A stretch of 7,437 nucleotides of DNA from Prevotellaceae bacterium (GTDB lineage Bacteria > Bacteroidota > Bacteroidia > Bacteroidales > UBA932), in the NCBI GenBank assembly GCA_031273485.1, contig JAISRS010000458.1:1-7437 (forward strand). Direction: 5' to 3'. Of this stretch, positions 6,069 through 7,437 are shown one piece after another. The number at the start of each line of letters is the position of its first letter. Position 1 is the first letter of the stretch. A program made the translations under genes and the position numbers. The notes under the pieces are model-generated. The model ran no database searches, was not told the DNA's origin, and saw only the letters and a list, made by a program, of their open reading frames with translations.

Positions 6069-6536
6069 ATGAATTTGATTACAAACCTATATACTGACGA
6101 ATATTTCATGAAGGAAGCTATTATTGAAGCATCAAAGGCTTTTGATGCCGGAGAAATTCCTGTTGGAGCAGTAGTCAGATGGAATAACCGCATAATAGGT
6201 CGTGGACATAATCTCACCGAAACATTAAACGACCCAACCGCTCATGCCGAACTTCAGGCAATAACGGCAGCAACAAATACAATAGGAGGAAAGTATTTGA
6301 AAGATTGCATTTTGTATGTTACATTAGAACCTTGTATAATGTGCGCCGGAGCTTGTTTTTGGGCGCAATTAGGCACTGTTGTGTATGGCGCCGACGACGA
6401 AAAACGAGGATATTCAACCTTAACCGGAAAAATTTTTCATCCGAAAACAACAATAATCAAAGGTGTCCTTAAAGACGAATGTACAAATCTATTGAAATCT
6501 TTTTTTCTTAAAATCAGAGAATCGGACGAAGATTAA
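6069..6536 (+). CDS. tadA: tRNA adenosine(34) deaminase TadA
   Basis: TadA converts adenosine 34 of tRNA-Arg(ACG) to inosine so that the tRNA can read three arginine codons. It is a zinc enzyme of the cytidine deaminase superfamily acting in the cytoplasm. The 155 residues carry the zinc and catalytic motif HAE (His59, Glu61) and PCIMC (Cys89, Cys92), with 'GEIPVGAVV' at 28-36 and 'GGKYLKDCILYVTLEPC' before the second motif, as in bacterial TadA; length is normal. The ATG at 6069 has no Shine-Dalgarno sequence. An internal Met14 (6108) is possible, but family members usually begin a few residues before 'EYFM', which favours 6069. The gene sits between two tonB cassettes, behind a terminator, and I found no convincing promoter for it. 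It may depend on read-through. Function is unrelated to TonB. A guanine deaminase is less likely, given the motif context. Confidence 0.9.
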   Translation: MNLITNLYTDEYFMKEAIIEASKAFDAGEIPVGAVVRWNNRIIGRGHNLTETLNDPTAHAELQAITAATNTIGGKYLKDCILYVTLEPCIMCAGACFWAQLGTVVYGADDEKRGYSTLTGKIFHPKTTIIKGVLKDECTNLLKSFFLKIRESDED

Positions 6537-6555
6537 AAAAACAATTCGGAAAAAA

Positions 6556-6571
6556 ATTAAGACGGCTTAAT
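6556..6571. promoter_or_regulatory. Short dyad before the second tonB promoter
   Basis: ATTAAG (6556-6561) and CTTAAT (6566-6571) are inverted around ACGG, 9 bases before the -24 GG of the second tonB promoter. No T-run follows. It could be a weak end signal for tadA or a protein-binding site; nothing comparable precedes the first copy. Confidence 0.25.
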
Positions 6572-6578
6572 CCTTACT

Positions 6579-6596
6579 TTGGCATGGTATTTGATA
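6579..6596 (+). promoter_or_regulatory. Sigma-54-type promoter of the second tonB
   Basis: TTGGCATGGTATTTGATA has GG at 6581-6582 and GA at 6593-6594 with exactly ten bases between, as at the first tonB. Transcription would begin near 6606, about 47 bases before the ATG at 6653. Conservation of both boxes and their spacing in a diverged leader supports a real site. Confidence 0.55.
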
Positions 6597-6652
6597 TATA
6601 TTGTGATGTCAGGTAGCCGGACAAAGTAATAATGATTAAAATGTAAGTAATT

Positions 6653-7369
6653 ATGGAATTAAAGAAAACTCGCAAAGCAGATATTCAAAACAAAAAGTTT
6701 TTGTTTTTTGAAATCGCATTAAGCCTGTCATTATTGGCTGTGTTAGTTTCTTTCGAATGGGCTTCGAAAGATGAAATCAAAGAAACCGTTCTTTTGCAAA
6801 ATTTTAAAACAATTATTGAAGAAGAAGAGTTTATTCCAATCACGCAAACGCATCTTTCTCCGCAGGAACTTCCTCAAATTCCTCAAATTCCTGAAGAAAT
6901 TAATATCGTGGAAAATGACGTGGAAGTGTTTTCAGGCGTTGATTTTTCGAACATAGAAGCGGATAAAGATGTTTTTCAAATTTTTGGAAATGTTGGAACA
7001 GTTGTCCAACAAACAAACGTGCCGGAAGAAGACATAATAGAATCAGTCCCATTTGTGCTTGTGGAAAATAAACCGAAGTTTCAGGGTAAAGATGCCGAAT
7101 CTTTTAGGGACTGGATTTTAGACAAAATAGGCGGATATCCGCAAGTGGCTCAGGAAAATGGTATTACAGGGGTTGTATATGTTTCATTTGTAATAAACAC
7201 CGACGGTTCGCTTTCGGATATAAAATCTACAAGAAAAGTTGACCCGATACTGTCGGATATAGTTCTTGCCGCAGTAAAGGAATCGCCCAAATGGACTCCC
7301 GGCAGCCAGCAAAATAAACCGGTGAAAGTACCGTATGTACTTCCCATTGTGTTCAAGTTGCAAAATTAG
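6653..7369 (+). CDS. tonB: Energy transducer TonB, second copy (paralog)
   Basis: A second TonB, also 238 residues, colinear with the first. By hand alignment, residues 1-40 differ at six places and 138-238 at five (158 Q/K, 170 N/G, 181 V/I, 203 V/I, 210 K/E). Residues 41-137 have diverged strongly. There the acidic IIEEEE (54-59), PITQ (62-65) and QIPQIPEEINIVE (75-87) persist, but PPPP is lost, the acidic patch before the C-terminal domain is gone, and 'FGNVGTVVQQTNV' is new. The membrane anchor (about 16-36) and C-terminal domain are intact, so it should be functional and use the same ExbB/ExbD motor. It has its own sigma-54-type promoter and follows tadA after 116 bases. The start is supported by identity with the first copy. 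The spacer may set reach, periplasmic partners or receptor preference; that is inference. Confidence 0.93.
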   Translation: MELKKTRKADIQNKKFLFFEIALSLSLLAVLVSFEWASKDEIKETVLLQNFKTIIEEEEFIPITQTHLSPQELPQIPQIPEEINIVENDVEVFSGVDFSNIEADKDVFQIFGNVGTVVQQTNVPEEDIIESVPFVLVENKPKFQGKDAESFRDWILDKIGGYPQVAQENGITGVVYVSFVINTDGSLSDIKSTRKVDPILSDIVLAAVKESPKWTPGSQQNKPVKVPYVLPIVFKLQN

Positions 7370-7415
7370 ATTAAGACTTGTATAGATAAGATTTAATAAT
7401 GTTGTTTGTAAATGT

Positions 7416-7437
7416 GATGGTCTTTGGAATTTATTTC
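7416..7437 (+). terminator. Left part of a terminator after the second tonB (truncated)
   Basis: GATGGTCTTTGGAATTTATTTC matches the left arm and loop of the terminator behind the first tonB. The right arm lies past the window end. If the copy is complete, AAGACCAT and a T-run should follow within a few bases. Confidence 0.5.

Larger units (their letters stand above)
6577..7437 (+). repeat. Duplicated tonB cassette, unit 2, cut by the window end
   Basis: This is the counterpart of 5171-6054, with the same order: sigma-54-like site, leader containing 'GTCAGGT' and 'TTAAAATGTAA', tonB, then 'TGTATAGAT' and the start of the terminator. The unit runs off the right edge inside the terminator loop. 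Whether further copies follow cannot be seen. Confidence 0.8.

Overview
The window looks like chromosomal DNA of an AT-rich member of the Bacteroidota, probably Bacteroidales. The reasons are: promoter-like sites of the TTG-N18-TAnnTTTG type, mostly absent Shine-Dalgarno sequences, an exbB / small membrane protein / exbD / exbD / tonB cluster of the kind common in that phylum, and a TonB with the 'FEW'-ending anchor typical of it. The species cannot be named from the sequence. All supported genes lie on the + strand.

Layout. Positions 1-204 hold the C-terminus of a gene that enters from the left, probably an S41 C-terminal processing peptidase. A 403-base gap follows, clearly richer in G+C than the other gaps, with a small palindrome and CGCAAAG-type repeats. 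A good promoter then leads into cutC (608-1360) and, 8 bases later, an FtsX/MacB-type permease without an ATPase partner (1369-2565). A tRNA-Ser(GGA) gene (2691-2778) has its own promoter-like site.

The core of the window is a TonB energy-transduction locus. exbB (2899-3621), a four-helix membrane protein of unknown role (3628-4086) and two dissimilar exbD genes (4093-4674 and 4687-5151) are packed with gaps of 6 to 12 bases. They should build an inner-membrane proton-driven motor. A tonB (5256-5972) follows, apparently with its own sigma-54-type promoter and a terminator. Then comes tadA (6069-6536), the tRNA adenosine-34 deaminase, and a second tonB (6653-7369) with the same kind of promoter and the beginning of the same terminator, cut by the window edge.

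The most notable point is the tonB pair. The whole cassette (promoter, gene, terminator) is duplicated on either side of tadA. Membrane anchor and C-terminal domain are almost unchanged in protein, while the DNA carries many silent differences and the periplasmic spacer has diverged. This looks like an old, selected duplication that gives two TonB proteins served by one motor. I saw no phage, insertion sequence, CRISPR array or clearly new system.
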